This document shows positions 9,788 through 18,200 of a stretch of DNA of 64,000 bases, piece by piece. The notes below the pieces were generated by a model, which worked only from the letters and a program-made list of their open reading frames with translations, was not told the DNA's origin and searched no databases. Each line of letters opens with the position of its first letter. Positions within the stretch are counted from its first letter, which is position 1. The position numbers were made by a program, and so were the translations under genes. Origin of the DNA: Aurantiacibacter poecillastricola (GTDB lineage Bacteria; Pseudomonadota; Alphaproteobacteria; Sphingomonadales; Sphingomonadaceae); the NCBI RefSeq assembly GCF_030730945.1, contig NZ_JAVAMS010000002.1, positions 496,001-560,000 of the forward strand, written 5' to 3'.

Positions 9788-12130
9788 TCAGTTTCTAAGC
9801 GGCTTGTTCGTCTCGAGCATGTGCTCGACACGGGCCTGCGACTTCGGATTGCGGACGAGGCGCATGAAGCTTTCGCGCTCCAGCTTGAGCAGGTCGGCCT
9901 CGCTCAGCACTTCGGTGATGTCGGTATCGCCGCCGGTCAGGATGGTGGCGAGTTCGCCCGCCACCGTCAGATCGTGGTCGGTCGCCTTGCCCTGCCGGTG
10001 GAAGCTCTCCACCGCGAGTTCCAGCGCCGCCTTTCCGCTCGGGCCGGGCAGGCGATATTCGGGCTTTTCCGGGGCCTCGTAGCCGTCCGCCATGGCCAGC
10101 GCGCGCTGCTTCGCTTCGTAGAGCAGGCGGTCGCGGTTCATGGTAACACCGTCGTCGCGGCGCAGGAAACCGTATTCCTTCGCTTCGGTAGCGGACTTTG
10201 CAACCGTGGCGGTGGAAATGATCTCGAAGCACTTGGACACGGCAGGCATGGGGCCGTTCGGGTGGCGCGGATTGTCGATCCAGCGGCTGAGCATTTCGCC
10301 GCAGCCGCCCCAGCCAGGCACGATGCCCACGCCGGTCTCGACAAGGCCGATATAGGTTTCGGCATGGGCCTGGATGGCGTCGGAATTGAGGCAAATCTCG
10401 CAGCCGCCGCCCACGGTCATGCCGGCAGGGGCGGAGACGACGGGGAAGGGGGCGTATTTGAGCGCCTTGTAGGCATCCTGTCCGCCCTTCACGAGCTTTT
10501 CCACTTCGCTCCACGCGGCGATGTTCATCGCGAACATGGCAAGGCCCAGATTGGCACCCACGGAGAAGTTGGACCCCTCGTTGTAGACGACAAGCGCCTT
10601 GTAGTCCTTCTTGACCAGCGGGATGGCTTTCTGGATCAGCTTCATCACCTGCTCGTCGAGCGCATTGGCCTTGCCGGTGAATTCGAGCGCCACCACGCCG
10701 TCGCCGACATCCCACAGCGCAGCCGAACCATTCGCGATGATCGGCTCTGCGGAAAGCTTGATGTCCTCCAGCAAAAGCACGCCGTCGGGACGCTCGACAT
10801 CGTGGTACTCGCCATCGGTGCCGAGATACTGGCGCTTGCCGTTCTCGACGCGGTAGAAGCTGCGGCCATCGGCCTTGCGCAGGATCTCGGGCACGGGCAG
10901 GTCGTCGGCCTCGAGCCGTTCGACGAGATGGGCCACGCCGATCTTGTCGATCATCTCGAACGGGCCCGACTTCCAGTTGTAGCCCAGCTTCATGGCGTCA
11001 TCCACGCCGACCACCGTAGCGGTCGCCTCGGGCACGATGCTGGCGGCGTAGGAAAGAGTCGGACCGAGAATGGCCCAGGCATAGTCGCCCACCTTGCCCT
11101 TTTGCGAGATGAGCGCCTTCAGGTCCTTCTTGGCGGAGCCCTGCACGATGCCGGGGCGCGCCGCGGCGCGGTATTCGCCGGACTTCAGGTCCTTCGCCAT
11201 CTTGGTGCGCTGGCCGCCTTCACCTTTTTCCAGGGTGTAGAAGCCACCCTTGCCCTTGCGGCCGGTATAGCCGCTCTCGATCATGCCCTCGATCAGCGTC
11301 TCCTTGCGGGCGATCTTCTGGTACCAGTCGTCCTCGGGCAGCGTGCTGGTCAGCGACTCCATCAGGTGCGGCATCAGGTCGATGCCGATGAGGTCGATCA
11401 GGCCGAAAATGCCGGTCTTGGGCACGCCCATGGGGCGGCCGCCGATCTCGTCCGCTTCCTCGACCGTCAGACCCATGTCGAAGGCGGAGTTAACCGCCTG
11501 CTGGATCCAGAACGTGCCGATGCGGTTGGCGATGAATCCGGGCGAATCCTCGGCATCGACAGGCGTCTTGCCGAGCTTCCGGTCCACGAATTCGCGCACC
11601 ATTTCGAGGGTGGCCTTGTCCGTCTTCGGACCCGCAACCAGCTCGATCAGCCGCATGTAGCGCGGCGGATTGAAGAAGTGGGTGATGAGGAAATCGCGCT
11701 TGAACGCGTCCGACCGGCCATCCGTCAGCTGCTCGAGCGGTATGGTGGAAGTGTTGGAGGACACGGCCGTGCCGTCCTTCCGAACCTCTTCCAGCTTGGC
11801 GTAGAGGTTCTGCTTGATGTCGAGCCGCTCGATGATGGCTTCGACAACCCAGTCGCACTCGGCAACCTTGTCGAGGTCGTCCTCGATATTCCCGGTCTCG
11901 ACCAGCTTGGCCGGACGCTTGCCCATGAAGGGGGCAGGGTCGGCCTTCAGCATTTTCTTGACCGCGCCCTCGGCAATGGCGTTGCGGTTGTCGCCGTCCT
12001 TGGGAACGATATCCAGCAGCAGCACCGGAACGCCGGCATTGGCGATCTGGGCGGCAATGCCGGCACCCATAGTGCCGGCGCCGATCACGCAGACTTTCTT
12101 GATGGACTTATCCTGAGTGTTCTCTGGCAT
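9788..12130 (-). CDS. 3-hydroxyacyl-CoA dehydrogenase / enoyl-CoA hydratase
   Basis: The 780-residue bifunctional enzyme performs hydration and NAD-dependent oxidation in beta-oxidation. The N-terminal Rossmann domain has VIGAGTMGAGIAAQIA; HFFNPPRYMRLIELV follows near residue 140. The crotonase domain is C-terminal, with SVGANLG and GMTVGGGCE. The order dehydrogenase then hydratase is the reverse of E. coli FadB/FadJ and matches the FadN-like arrangement. The ATG overlaps the thiolase stop (TAATG), which selects this start over a frame 16 codons longer. Confidence 0.95.
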   Translation of the reverse strand: MPENTQDKSIKKVCVIGAGTMGAGIAAQIANAGVPVLLLDIVPKDGDNRNAIAEGAVKKMLKADPAPFMGKRPAKLVETGNIEDDLDKVAECDWVVEAIIERLDIKQNLYAKLEEVRKDGTAVSSNTSTIPLEQLTDGRSDAFKRDFLITHFFNPPRYMRLIELVAGPKTDKATLEMVREFVDRKLGKTPVDAEDSPGFIANRIGTFWIQQAVNSAFDMGLTVEEADEIGGRPMGVPKTGIFGLIDLIGIDLMPHLMESLTSTLPEDDWYQKIARKETLIEGMIESGYTGRKGKGGFYTLEKGEGGQRTKMAKDLKSGEYRAAARPGIVQGSAKKDLKALISQKGKVGDYAWAILGPTLSYAASIVPEATATVVGVDDAMKLGYNWKSGPFEMIDKIGVAHLVERLEADDLPVPEILRKADGRSFYRVENGKRQYLGTDGEYHDVERPDGVLLLEDIKLSAEPIIANGSAALWDVGDGVVALEFTGKANALDEQVMKLIQKAIPLVKKDYKALVVYNEGSNFSVGANLGLAMFAMNIAAWSEVEKLVKGGQDAYKALKYAPFPVVSAPAGMTVGGGCEICLNSDAIQAHAETYIGLVETGVGIVPGWGGCGEMLSRWIDNPRHPNGPMPAVSKCFEIISTATVAKSATEAKEYGFLRRDDGVTMNRDRLLYEAKQRALAMADGYEAPEKPEYRLPGPSGKAALELAVESFHRQGKATDHDLTVAGELATILTGGDTDITEVLSEADLLKLERESFMRLVRNPKSQARVEHMLETNKPLRN

Positions 12131-13266
12131 TACGCGGCCTCCAGGATGGTCGCGATGCCCTGTCCGCCGCCGATGCACTGGGTGACGAGCGCGTGCTTCT
12201 TGCCCTCGCGCTGCAAGAGGCTGGCGGCCTTGCCCACGATCCGTGCGCCGGTCGCGCCCAATGGGTGACCGATGGCGATCGCGCCACCGTCGAGATTGAT
12301 CTTGCCCTCGGGAATGCCGAGGTCGCCGATACAGGCGAGCGACTGGCTGGAGAACGCCTCGTTCAGCTCGACCACGTCGATATCGTCCATGGTGATGCCC
12401 GCGCGCTTCAGCGCTTTCTTCGAGGCTTCAACAGGGCCGATGCCCATGATCTCGGGCGCGCAGCCGGAAATGGCCATGCTCTTCACCTTGGCCATGACCT
12501 TGAGGCCGTTCTTCGCGGCATAGTCGGCGCTACACACCAGCACGGCGGCGCAGCCATCGGTAAGCGGGGAGGCAGTTCCGGCGGTCACCGTGCCATTCTC
12601 GTCAAAGGAGAGCTTCAGGCCAGCGAGACCTTCGGCGGTGGTGTCCGGGCGGGGCGTGCCGTCTGTGTCGATCACCGTGCCGTCGGGCAGGGTCACGGGA
12701 ACGATCTCGTCCTTGAACACGCCCTTCTTCACGGCTTCACCGGCCTTCTGCTGGCTGGTGAGAGCGAAGGCTTCCTGCGCCTCGCGCGAAAGCTCGTACT
12801 TCCTGGCCACGTTCTCCGCCGTGTCGCCCATACCGACATAGGCAGCCGAGCGCTTGGCGAGTTCGGGGTTGGGCATGGGATTGAAACCGGTCATCGGCAC
12901 CCGGCTCATCGATTCAACACCCGCTGCGATAAATACTTCGCCAGCGCCGCATGCGATCTGGCCCGCGGCATAATGCACCGCGCTCATGGAAGAGCCGCAG
13001 AAGCGGTTCATCGTCATGCCGCCAATGCTGAGCGGCAGGTCTGCCAGCAGCACGACGAGACGGGCGAGATTGAAGCCCTGCTCGCCTTCCGGGAAGGCGC
13101 AGCCCAGCAGGAGATCCTCGATATCCTCGGCATTCACGCCGCTGCGCTCGATCAGGCCCTTGACCGTGTTCGCGGCCAGGTCGTCCGGTCGGACCTTCGC
13201 CAGCGCCCCGCGATGTGCGGGGTGGAACGGGGAGCGGACATATCCGGCAATGACGACATCACTCAT
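12130..13266 (-). CDS. Acetyl-CoA acyltransferase (thiolase)
   Basis: A 378-residue thiolase that cleaves 3-ketoacyl-CoA to acetyl-CoA and a shortened acyl-CoA. Nucleophile Cys90 is in NRFCGSSMS, His334 in GHPLGATGAR and the second catalytic Cys364 in CIGGGQGIA. It is first of the minus-strand operon thiolase, dehydrogenase/hydratase, acyl-CoA dehydrogenase, nitronate monooxygenase. A GAGAGAA ribosome-binding site precedes the ATG. Its promoter lies in the 155-bp divergent region that carries the palindrome at 13338-13351. Confidence 0.96.
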   Translation of the reverse strand: MSDVVIAGYVRSPFHPAHRGALAKVRPDDLAANTVKGLIERSGVNAEDIEDLLLGCAFPEGEQGFNLARLVVLLADLPLSIGGMTMNRFCGSSMSAVHYAAGQIACGAGEVFIAAGVESMSRVPMTGFNPMPNPELAKRSAAYVGMGDTAENVARKYELSREAQEAFALTSQQKAGEAVKKGVFKDEIVPVTLPDGTVIDTDGTPRPDTTAEGLAGLKLSFDENGTVTAGTASPLTDGCAAVLVCSADYAAKNGLKVMAKVKSMAISGCAPEIMGIGPVEASKKALKRAGITMDDIDVVELNEAFSSQSLACIGDLGIPEGKINLDGGAIAIGHPLGATGARIVGKAASLLQREGKKHALVTQCIGGGQGIATILEAA

Positions 13267-13296
13267 TGTTCTCTCTCAGCCTTTCTTCTTCGCGCG

Positions 13297-13352
13297 TTGA
13301 CCTTTTGCGCCAGATGATTACGATAAAGTATGTGTCCTGACGTATACGTCAA
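13297..13352. promoter_or_regulatory. Divergent promoter region of the fatty-acid genes with palindromic operator
   Basis: The 155-bp divergent gap holds a perfect 14-bp palindrome, TGACGTATACGTCA, at 13338-13351. For the minus-strand operon, TTGACG (13347-13352) and TACTTT (13325-13330) form a -35/-10 pair with a 16-nt spacer, so the palindrome overlaps the -35. For the plus strand, TTGACC at 13297-13302 and CGATAA at 13321-13326 form a weaker pair, with the palindrome just downstream. The ACGT-N2-ACGT core resembles sites I recall for LiuR-type MerR regulators, and a MerR gene ends the plus-strand operon. The palindrome is seen directly; the regulator assignment is inference. Confidence 0.6.
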
Positions 13353-13421
13353 GCAGCAACAAATCAAGGCGCAGTTTGAGCGGTCTGCCCGCCCGCGGCG
13401 CCTGGAAGGAAAGGATGTTTC

Positions 13422-15131
13422 ATGATTGAGGCGGCGGTGACGTCCCACCCGCTCGATCCCTCGCGGATCCTCGACGATGCAGGCAATATTCGCCCGCGCC
13501 TGCTGACCGAAAGCTTCGATCGCGCCGCGTCGAAATACCCCGGCTACGTCGCCATCGACTTCCTCGGGCGCGAGTGGACCTATGGCGAGCTTGGCCGCGA
13601 GGTGGACCGGGTGGCTGCGGGTTTGCAAGCTCTGGGACTGGAGAAGGACGACCGTTTCGGCCTGTGCCTGCCCAATACGCCCTATTCGGTCATCCTCTAT
13701 TTCGCCGTGCTGCGCGCCGGCGGCATCGTCGTCCAGCTGAACCCGCTCTATTCCGAGAGCGAGGTCGAGTTCCTCATCACCGACTCCGGCGCGAAGATGG
13801 TCGCGGTTCCCGACCTTGAGCTGCTGCACGCGAAGGTCGCCCATGCCTGGGATGCGGAAGGCAGCGCGATGGAGCGGATCGTGCTGTGCTCGATGGGAGA
13901 CGTCCTGCCGTTCTGGAAAAGCGTCGGCCTGCGCACGCTCAAGCGCTCCAACCTCGCCAGCAAGCGCAAGGGCGTCACCTACACCGATTACAGCGACATC
14001 GCCGCTCACAAGGCTTCTCTCCGCCCGGTCTCGCAGGATCCGCATGATGTCGCGGTCCTGCAATATACCGGGGGAACGACCGGGCGGCCAAAGGGTGCCA
14101 TGCTTACCCATGCCAGCCTGTCGGCAAACTCCGCGCAGATGCTGCTGCATATCGGAGAAGAACGTGACCAGCAGGAGCGCACGCTGGGCGTGCTGCCCCT
14201 ATTCCACGTCTTCGCGCTCACTTGCGTGCTGAATTTCGGGGTAGAGATCGCGGCTGAGCTCGTGCTGCTGCCGCGCTTCGAGATGGACGAGGTGCTCAAG
14301 ACCATCAAGCGCAAGCCCCCGACCATGATGTTCGGCGTGCCCACGATCTTCAATGCGCTGGGCTCCCTCCCGGATGACAAGGTGCCCGACCTCTCCGGTG
14401 TGCGCACCAGCATCTCGGGCGGCGCGCCGTTGCCGCTGGAAGTGCGCCAGCACTACGAGCAGCGCACCGGCTCCCCTGTGTCCGAGGGCTACGGCCTGAC
14501 CGAAGCCTCGCCCATCATCACCAGCAATCCGTTGCTGGGTCGTACGCCGGTAAAGGATAATTCCGCCGGGCCTGCCTTCCCGCATACGGTGGTCGAGATT
14601 CGCAATCCCGAGACGGGCGAGCTCCTGCCGCAGGGCGCGAAGGGCGAGATCTGCGCGCGCGGTCCGCAATTGATGAAGGGCTACTGGAACCGCGACGACG
14701 CAACCGAGAAAGTCTTCATCGACGGCGCCCTGCGCACCGGCGACATCGGCTACCTTGACGAGGACGGCTACCTCTTCATCGTCGACCGCATCAAGGACCT
14801 GATCCTGTGCAGCGGCTACAACGTCTATCCGCGCACGATCGAGGATGCCGCCTACGAACATCCCGCCGTGAAGGAAGCCGTCGCCATCGGCGTTCCCGAC
14901 GATTATCGGGGCGAGGCGCCCAAGCTGTTCATCGCCCTGCATGAAGGCGAGGAACTGGATGCGTCCACTCTGCACGAGTTCCTGAAGATGCGCCTCAGCC
15001 CGATCGAGATGCCCGACTCCTACGAATTCCGCGACGAACTGCCCAAGACGCTGGTCGGCAAGCTGGAGAAAAAGGCGCTGGTGGCCGAGGAGAAGGCGAA
15101 GCGCGAAGCAGCCGGGGAGGGCGGCGGATGA
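13422..15131 (+). CDS. fadD: Long-chain acyl-CoA ligase (FadD-like)
   Basis: The 569-residue AMP-forming ligase activates fatty acids to acyl-CoA. It has the P-loop YTGGTTGRPKGAMLTHA, the EGYGLTEASP motif and RTGDIGYLDEDGYLFIVDR with IKDLILCSGYNVYP. The ATG has a strong purine-rich site (AAGGAAAGGA) upstream. Its stop overlaps the MerR gene start as ATGA. It points away from the beta-oxidation operon, sharing the palindrome-bearing intergenic region, so ligase and oxidation genes are probably co-regulated. Exact chain-length preference is unknown. Confidence 0.94.
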   Translation: MIEAAVTSHPLDPSRILDDAGNIRPRLLTESFDRAASKYPGYVAIDFLGREWTYGELGREVDRVAAGLQALGLEKDDRFGLCLPNTPYSVILYFAVLRAGGIVVQLNPLYSESEVEFLITDSGAKMVAVPDLELLHAKVAHAWDAEGSAMERIVLCSMGDVLPFWKSVGLRTLKRSNLASKRKGVTYTDYSDIAAHKASLRPVSQDPHDVAVLQYTGGTTGRPKGAMLTHASLSANSAQMLLHIGEERDQQERTLGVLPLFHVFALTCVLNFGVEIAAELVLLPRFEMDEVLKTIKRKPPTMMFGVPTIFNALGSLPDDKVPDLSGVRTSISGGAPLPLEVRQHYEQRTGSPVSEGYGLTEASPIITSNPLLGRTPVKDNSAGPAFPHTVVEIRNPETGELLPQGAKGEICARGPQLMKGYWNRDDATEKVFIDGALRTGDIGYLDEDGYLFIVDRIKDLILCSGYNVYPRTIEDAAYEHPAVKEAVAIGVPDDYRGEAPKLFIALHEGEELDASTLHEFLKMRLSPIEMPDSYEFRDELPKTLVGKLEKKALVAEEKAKREAAGEGGG

Positions 15132-15571
15132 ACGAGCCTGCCAAGAGAACAATGGGCGAAATGCCCGGCTTCGAGGACATGAAGCAGGGCGACCTGAAGA
15201 GCATCGCAGAAGCGTCGGAGGCGCTGGGCGTGACGCAGCGAACCTTGCGCTTCTACGAGGACAAGGGCCTTATCCAGCCCGCACGCGTAGGCTCGATGCG
15301 GGTCTACTCCCGCCGCGAGATGGGACGCATGCAGCTGATCCTGCGCGGCAAGCGCCTGGGCTTCAGCATTCGCGAGATCGGCGAATTTCTCAGCCTCTAC
15401 GACCACGATCCCGACCAGGTGGTGCAGGCGCAGCGCATGCTCGATGCGACGCAGGAACGACTGGGCGAACTGCGCCAGCAGCGCGAGGCGATCGACCAGA
15501 CCATCGCCGAGCTGGAAAGCATCGAGGCGATGTCCCGCCAGCACCTCGAGGCGCGTAACCTTGGCGATTGA
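15128..15571 (+). CDS. MerR-family regulator of the fatty-acid genes
   Basis: A 147-residue MerR-type regulator. An N-terminal winged helix (IAEASEALGVTQRTLRFYED, about residues 24-43) is followed by YSRREMGRMQLILRGKRLGF and a C-terminal coiled-coil dimerisation helix rich in Glu and Gln. There is no cysteine cluster for metal sensing. The sequence resembles the LiuR/acyl-CoA-linked branch of MerR proteins more than metal or drug regulators. It overlaps the acyl-CoA ligase stop by ATGA, so it is made with the ligase. Control of the divergent promoters through the 13338-13351 palindrome, with an acyl-CoA as ligand, is inferred. Confidence 0.88.
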   Translation: MNEPAKRTMGEMPGFEDMKQGDLKSIAEASEALGVTQRTLRFYEDKGLIQPARVGSMRVYSRREMGRMQLILRGKRLGFSIREIGEFLSLYDHDPDQVVQAQRMLDATQERLGELRQQREAIDQTIAELESIEAMSRQHLEARNLGD

Positions 15572-15608
15572 CAGATTCCGGTGTGGCTTCTCCGGACGGC
15601 CCCTGCAA

Positions 15609-17339
15609 TCAGGCCCAGTCTGTTACTGTTGTCAGCATGGTATCAGTCGACGCCACGTCGGGGAAAAGGGCAAGGTTACTGCCGACTGACTGGGTGGAAG
15701 CCTGCGTGTTATCGAACCAGTCGCCATACGTCGCTTCATTGTAGCCATTCGACTCAAGGTAAGCGATAACCTGGTCTTGCGATTGATAGTTGGCATACTG
15801 GATATTGCCGTCCGCATGCATGTAGGCATGCAGGTAAGCGGTACCATCCGTGAGCGCGAAATACACTTCCTGTCCGCCGTCGCCGTCGTAGTCTCCGGCA
15901 CCGAGTACCTGATTGATGTTCTCGATCTCCAGGTCGTTCTGGAACCGCCGCTGGCTGTCGTTCGGTCCACCCGCCTCCACTTCGCCGCTCGCGACCAAGG
16001 GATCGACATAAATTCCGGCCACCCGCGTTTCGCCTGCCCAGCCATAGTCATCGAAGTATACAAGGCCGTCCTCTGCAGTGCCGACGGTCGCGAAACGGCC
16101 GATTGCATCGTTGACCAATATCTGATCGATATCGCCATCTCCGTTGACGTCTGCTTCACCTATACGCAGCCAGGCACCGTCGCCCCCGAGGTCATTGCCG
16201 TCGAAATCGCGAATGTTCTCCATCGAACTCTGATAGGCCGAGGGGTTAGCAGTCTGAAAGTCGACGTTCACGCCGGTGCCGGGGAAGAGGCGAACGGTCG
16301 TGTCGCTGAACTCCAGATATTCCACCCCGGTCAGCACATCCGTGCCCCCGGATCCGCTCACTTCGAACATTCCGGTTTGCGTCTGCGTTACCGTGTAGTC
16401 CGCCGAATTTCCCGCGATCACCGCCGTGTCGACCTGCGCTCCCCCGAAGATCCGATCGTCACCGACGCCGCCGTGCAGCCTGTCATTGCCGTCGCCGCCT
16501 CTCAGCGTATCGTTGCCTTCGCGAGCGATGATTTCGTCGTCCCCTGCAAGGCCGTCGAGGACATTGTCGCGCCAGTCGCCCTTGATCGCATCCCGGAAGT
16601 TTGATCCGGTGATGCCCGTAAGCACGTCCTCGAAGGTGTCGAAACCGCCGAAACCATCATAGCCGCCGCTGTACAGATCAACAGAGACGCCAGAGGGTGA
16701 CGACGAGTAGCTCACCGTATCGTAGCCCCCGCCGCCAGTGATCCGGTCATCGCCGGCGTCGCCGCGAAGGACGTCGTTGCCCTCTCCGCCCAAAAGTATG
16801 TCATTGCCGGAACCTCCGCTGAGCACGTCATTCCCGGACCCGCCATCGAGTTCGTCATTGCCCGATCCGCCCCGCAGTATGTCATCGCCGCTTTCCCCAT
16901 ACAGAAAGTCTGCGGCCGCTGCGCCGATCAGTTCGTCATTGCCGCCTCGGCCATAGAGGATGTCGGCTCCCGAAAGGCCGTACAGCCGATTAGCGCCGCC
17001 GTCTCCATAGAGGCGATCTGCGAACATCGAGCCAACTGCGTGCTCGATGGATATCAGCGTATCGGTCGTACCGTAGCCGTCTTCAGCCGTTCCCGCGGCA
17101 ATATCGACCACAACGCCGGAGGGGCATCTCTCGTACCAGACGAAATCCCAGCCTGCGCCGCCGTTCAGCACGTCTGCGCCGCTCCCGCCGTCCAGCAGGT
17201 CGTCGCCACCATCCCCGTTCAGGGTATCACCGCCTCCAAGACCGAAAAGAGAATCGTTTCCAGAAAGACCGTTGATCTCGTCGACCTCTTCGGTTCCGTA
17301 GATCTCTTCGCCAGTGTTGGTTCCGTTAATCAGAGGCAT
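15609..17339 (-). CDS. RTX calcium-binding repeat protein
   Basis: The 576-residue protein has no signal peptide. Glycine- and aspartate-rich nonapeptides of the GGxGxDxLx type fill about residues 20-320 in two or three blocks (for example GGSGNDELDGGSGNDVLSGG). Such repeats fold into Ca2+-binding beta-rolls and are exported by type I secretion. The C-terminal 200 residues carry further acidic loops (DVNGDGDID, DYDGDGGQE) like FG-GAP or EF-hand-like repeats. No enzymatic domain is recognised. No ABC exporter or membrane-fusion gene is nearby. Base composition looks somewhat less GC-rich than its neighbours. It converges with the MerR gene. Confidence 0.85.
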   Translation of the reverse strand: MPLINGTNTGEEIYGTEEVDEINGLSGNDSLFGLGGGDTLNGDGGDDLLDGGSGADVLNGGAGWDFVWYERCPSGVVVDIAAGTAEDGYGTTDTLISIEHAVGSMFADRLYGDGGANRLYGLSGADILYGRGGNDELIGAAAADFLYGESGDDILRGGSGNDELDGGSGNDVLSGGSGNDILLGGEGNDVLRGDAGDDRITGGGGYDTVSYSSSPSGVSVDLYSGGYDGFGGFDTFEDVLTGITGSNFRDAIKGDWRDNVLDGLAGDDEIIAREGNDTLRGGDGNDRLHGGVGDDRIFGGAQVDTAVIAGNSADYTVTQTQTGMFEVSGSGGTDVLTGVEYLEFSDTTVRLFPGTGVNVDFQTANPSAYQSSMENIRDFDGNDLGGDGAWLRIGEADVNGDGDIDQILVNDAIGRFATVGTAEDGLVYFDDYGWAGETRVAGIYVDPLVASGEVEAGGPNDSQRRFQNDLEIENINQVLGAGDYDGDGGQEVYFALTDGTAYLHAYMHADGNIQYANYQSQDQVIAYLESNGYNEATYGDWFDNTQASTQSVGSNLALFPDVASTDTMLTTVTDWA

Positions 17340-17527
17340 CGACTTCGACTCCCATGTCTGTGTGTCAGGGAGACATTGAACTTGCGGCGCGATTATTCAT
17401 TAACTTCCATCAGAGGCATAGGTATACAACCCGCCGACACTTGGGACACACGGGTTGCCCCAACATGTGTGTTGGGTTGCGATGAAGGTGATAAGGGGAG
17501 ATCTTTACCGGCTATCCGGCGTACGAA
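17340..17527. other. Intergenic region between RTX gene and tRNA-Val
   Basis: About 190 bp without a supportable gene. It should hold the RTX promoter on the minus strand and the 3' flank of tRNA-Val. A perfect 7-bp hairpin with a 4-nt loop lies at 17459-17476 (CCCAACA/TGTTGGG). It has no T-run, so it is at best a weak tRNA terminator or a regulatory site. Confidence 0.4.
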
Positions 17528-17602
17528 TGGTGGGCGTAGCAAGGATTGAACTTGCGACCCCTACGATGTCAACATAGTGCTCTACCACTGAGCTATACGC
17601 CC
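17528..17602 (-). tRNA. tRNA-Val (GAC anticodon)
   Basis: A full cloverleaf can be drawn on the minus strand. The acceptor stem is GGGCGTA/TACGCCC, the D arm is GCTC/GAGC, the anticodon stem is CTATG/CGTAG with loop TTGACAT, and the T arm is GCAAG/CTTGC with loop TTCAATC. The discriminator is A and the CCA is encoded (17528-17530). The anticodon GAC reads valine GUC/GUU codons. The gene lies between the RTX gene and cpdR. Confidence 0.95.
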
Positions 17603-17684
17603 GCACCATTCGGGTGCTGTCTTTCGGACAACAGGCGGGCGATCTAGCGCCGCCTTTCACGTTTCGCAAGGGCCAAAAAGCGCG

Positions 17685-18059
17685 TCAGATCGAAAGAGCC
17701 GCGCTATCCTCGAACATGCGTTCCACTTCAATGACCAGGTCCTTCAGATGGAAGGGCTTGGACAACATTCTGGTGTTGGGCGCTTCGCGATTGGCTTTTA
17801 GAGCCACGGCAGCGAATCCGGTGATGAACATGACCTTGGTGGAAGGGCTAATTTCGTTGCAGCGCTGGGCCAGCTCGATCCCGTCCATTTCCGGCATCAC
17901 GATATCGGACAGCAGCAGGTCGTAGATCTCGGTCTGCAGCAGCGGCATTGCTTCCGTGCCGCAGGACACCGACACGACCGAGAAGCCAGCCTGATCGAGC
18001 GCGCGGGTGAGGTAGGTGCGCATCGCGTCATCGTCTTCGGCCAGCAGGATCCGGATCAT
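17685..18059 (-). CDS. cpdR: Single-domain response regulator CpdR
   Basis: The 124-residue product is a lone receiver domain closely resembling CpdR, which in Caulobacter controls ClpXP-dependent proteolysis through the CckA phosphorelay. The acidic pocket is EDDD (residues 8-11), the phospho-acceptor is Asp52 in SDIVMPEMDG and Lys101 is in SKPFHLKDL. The stretch MFITGFAAVAL is typical of CpdR. The ATG at 18059 is preferred over an upstream frame of 37 unrelated codons. The gene is divergent from an N-formylglutamate amidohydrolase gene, a pairing known for cpdR in other alphaproteobacteria. Confidence 0.93.
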   Translation of the reverse strand: MIRILLAEDDDAMRTYLTRALDQAGFSVVSVSCGTEAMPLLQTEIYDLLLSDIVMPEMDGIELAQRCNEISPSTKVMFITGFAAVALKANREAPNTRMLSKPFHLKDLVIEVERMFEDSAALSI

Positions 18060-18200
18060 GCGTCTGTCTCTTTCCATGTTCTGATGTGTCAGAAGCCCTA
18101 CGCAAACCCGTGTTAAAAATCTTCCCCCGATAAGCACTTGCCCAGCAATGGGACAGCCCGCCTTTGACATGAACGGCGTTCGAGGCCAGCACAGGTGTTA

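Noticed and set aside
7848..12268. Long plus-strand ORFs (744 and 833 codons) over the beta-oxidation genes
   Set aside because: They are antisense to the acyl-CoA dehydrogenase and hydroxyacyl-CoA dehydrogenase genes, which have complete catalytic motifs. No family similarity was seen in the long plus-strand frames.
15777..16604. A 275-codon plus-strand ORF inside the RTX gene
   Set aside because: It is antisense to the RTX gene, whose repeats clearly fix the coding strand.
16400..17300. Possible CRISPR array or tandem DNA repeat
   Set aside because: The similar segments encode degenerate RTX nonapeptides with 27-nt periodicity. There are no identical repeats with unique spacers and no cas genes.
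17459..17476. Hairpin after tRNA-Val as an attachment site or terminator
   Set aside because: There is no T-run, no integrase gene and no repeat of the tRNA 3' end nearby, so neither an att site nor a firm terminator can be claimed.
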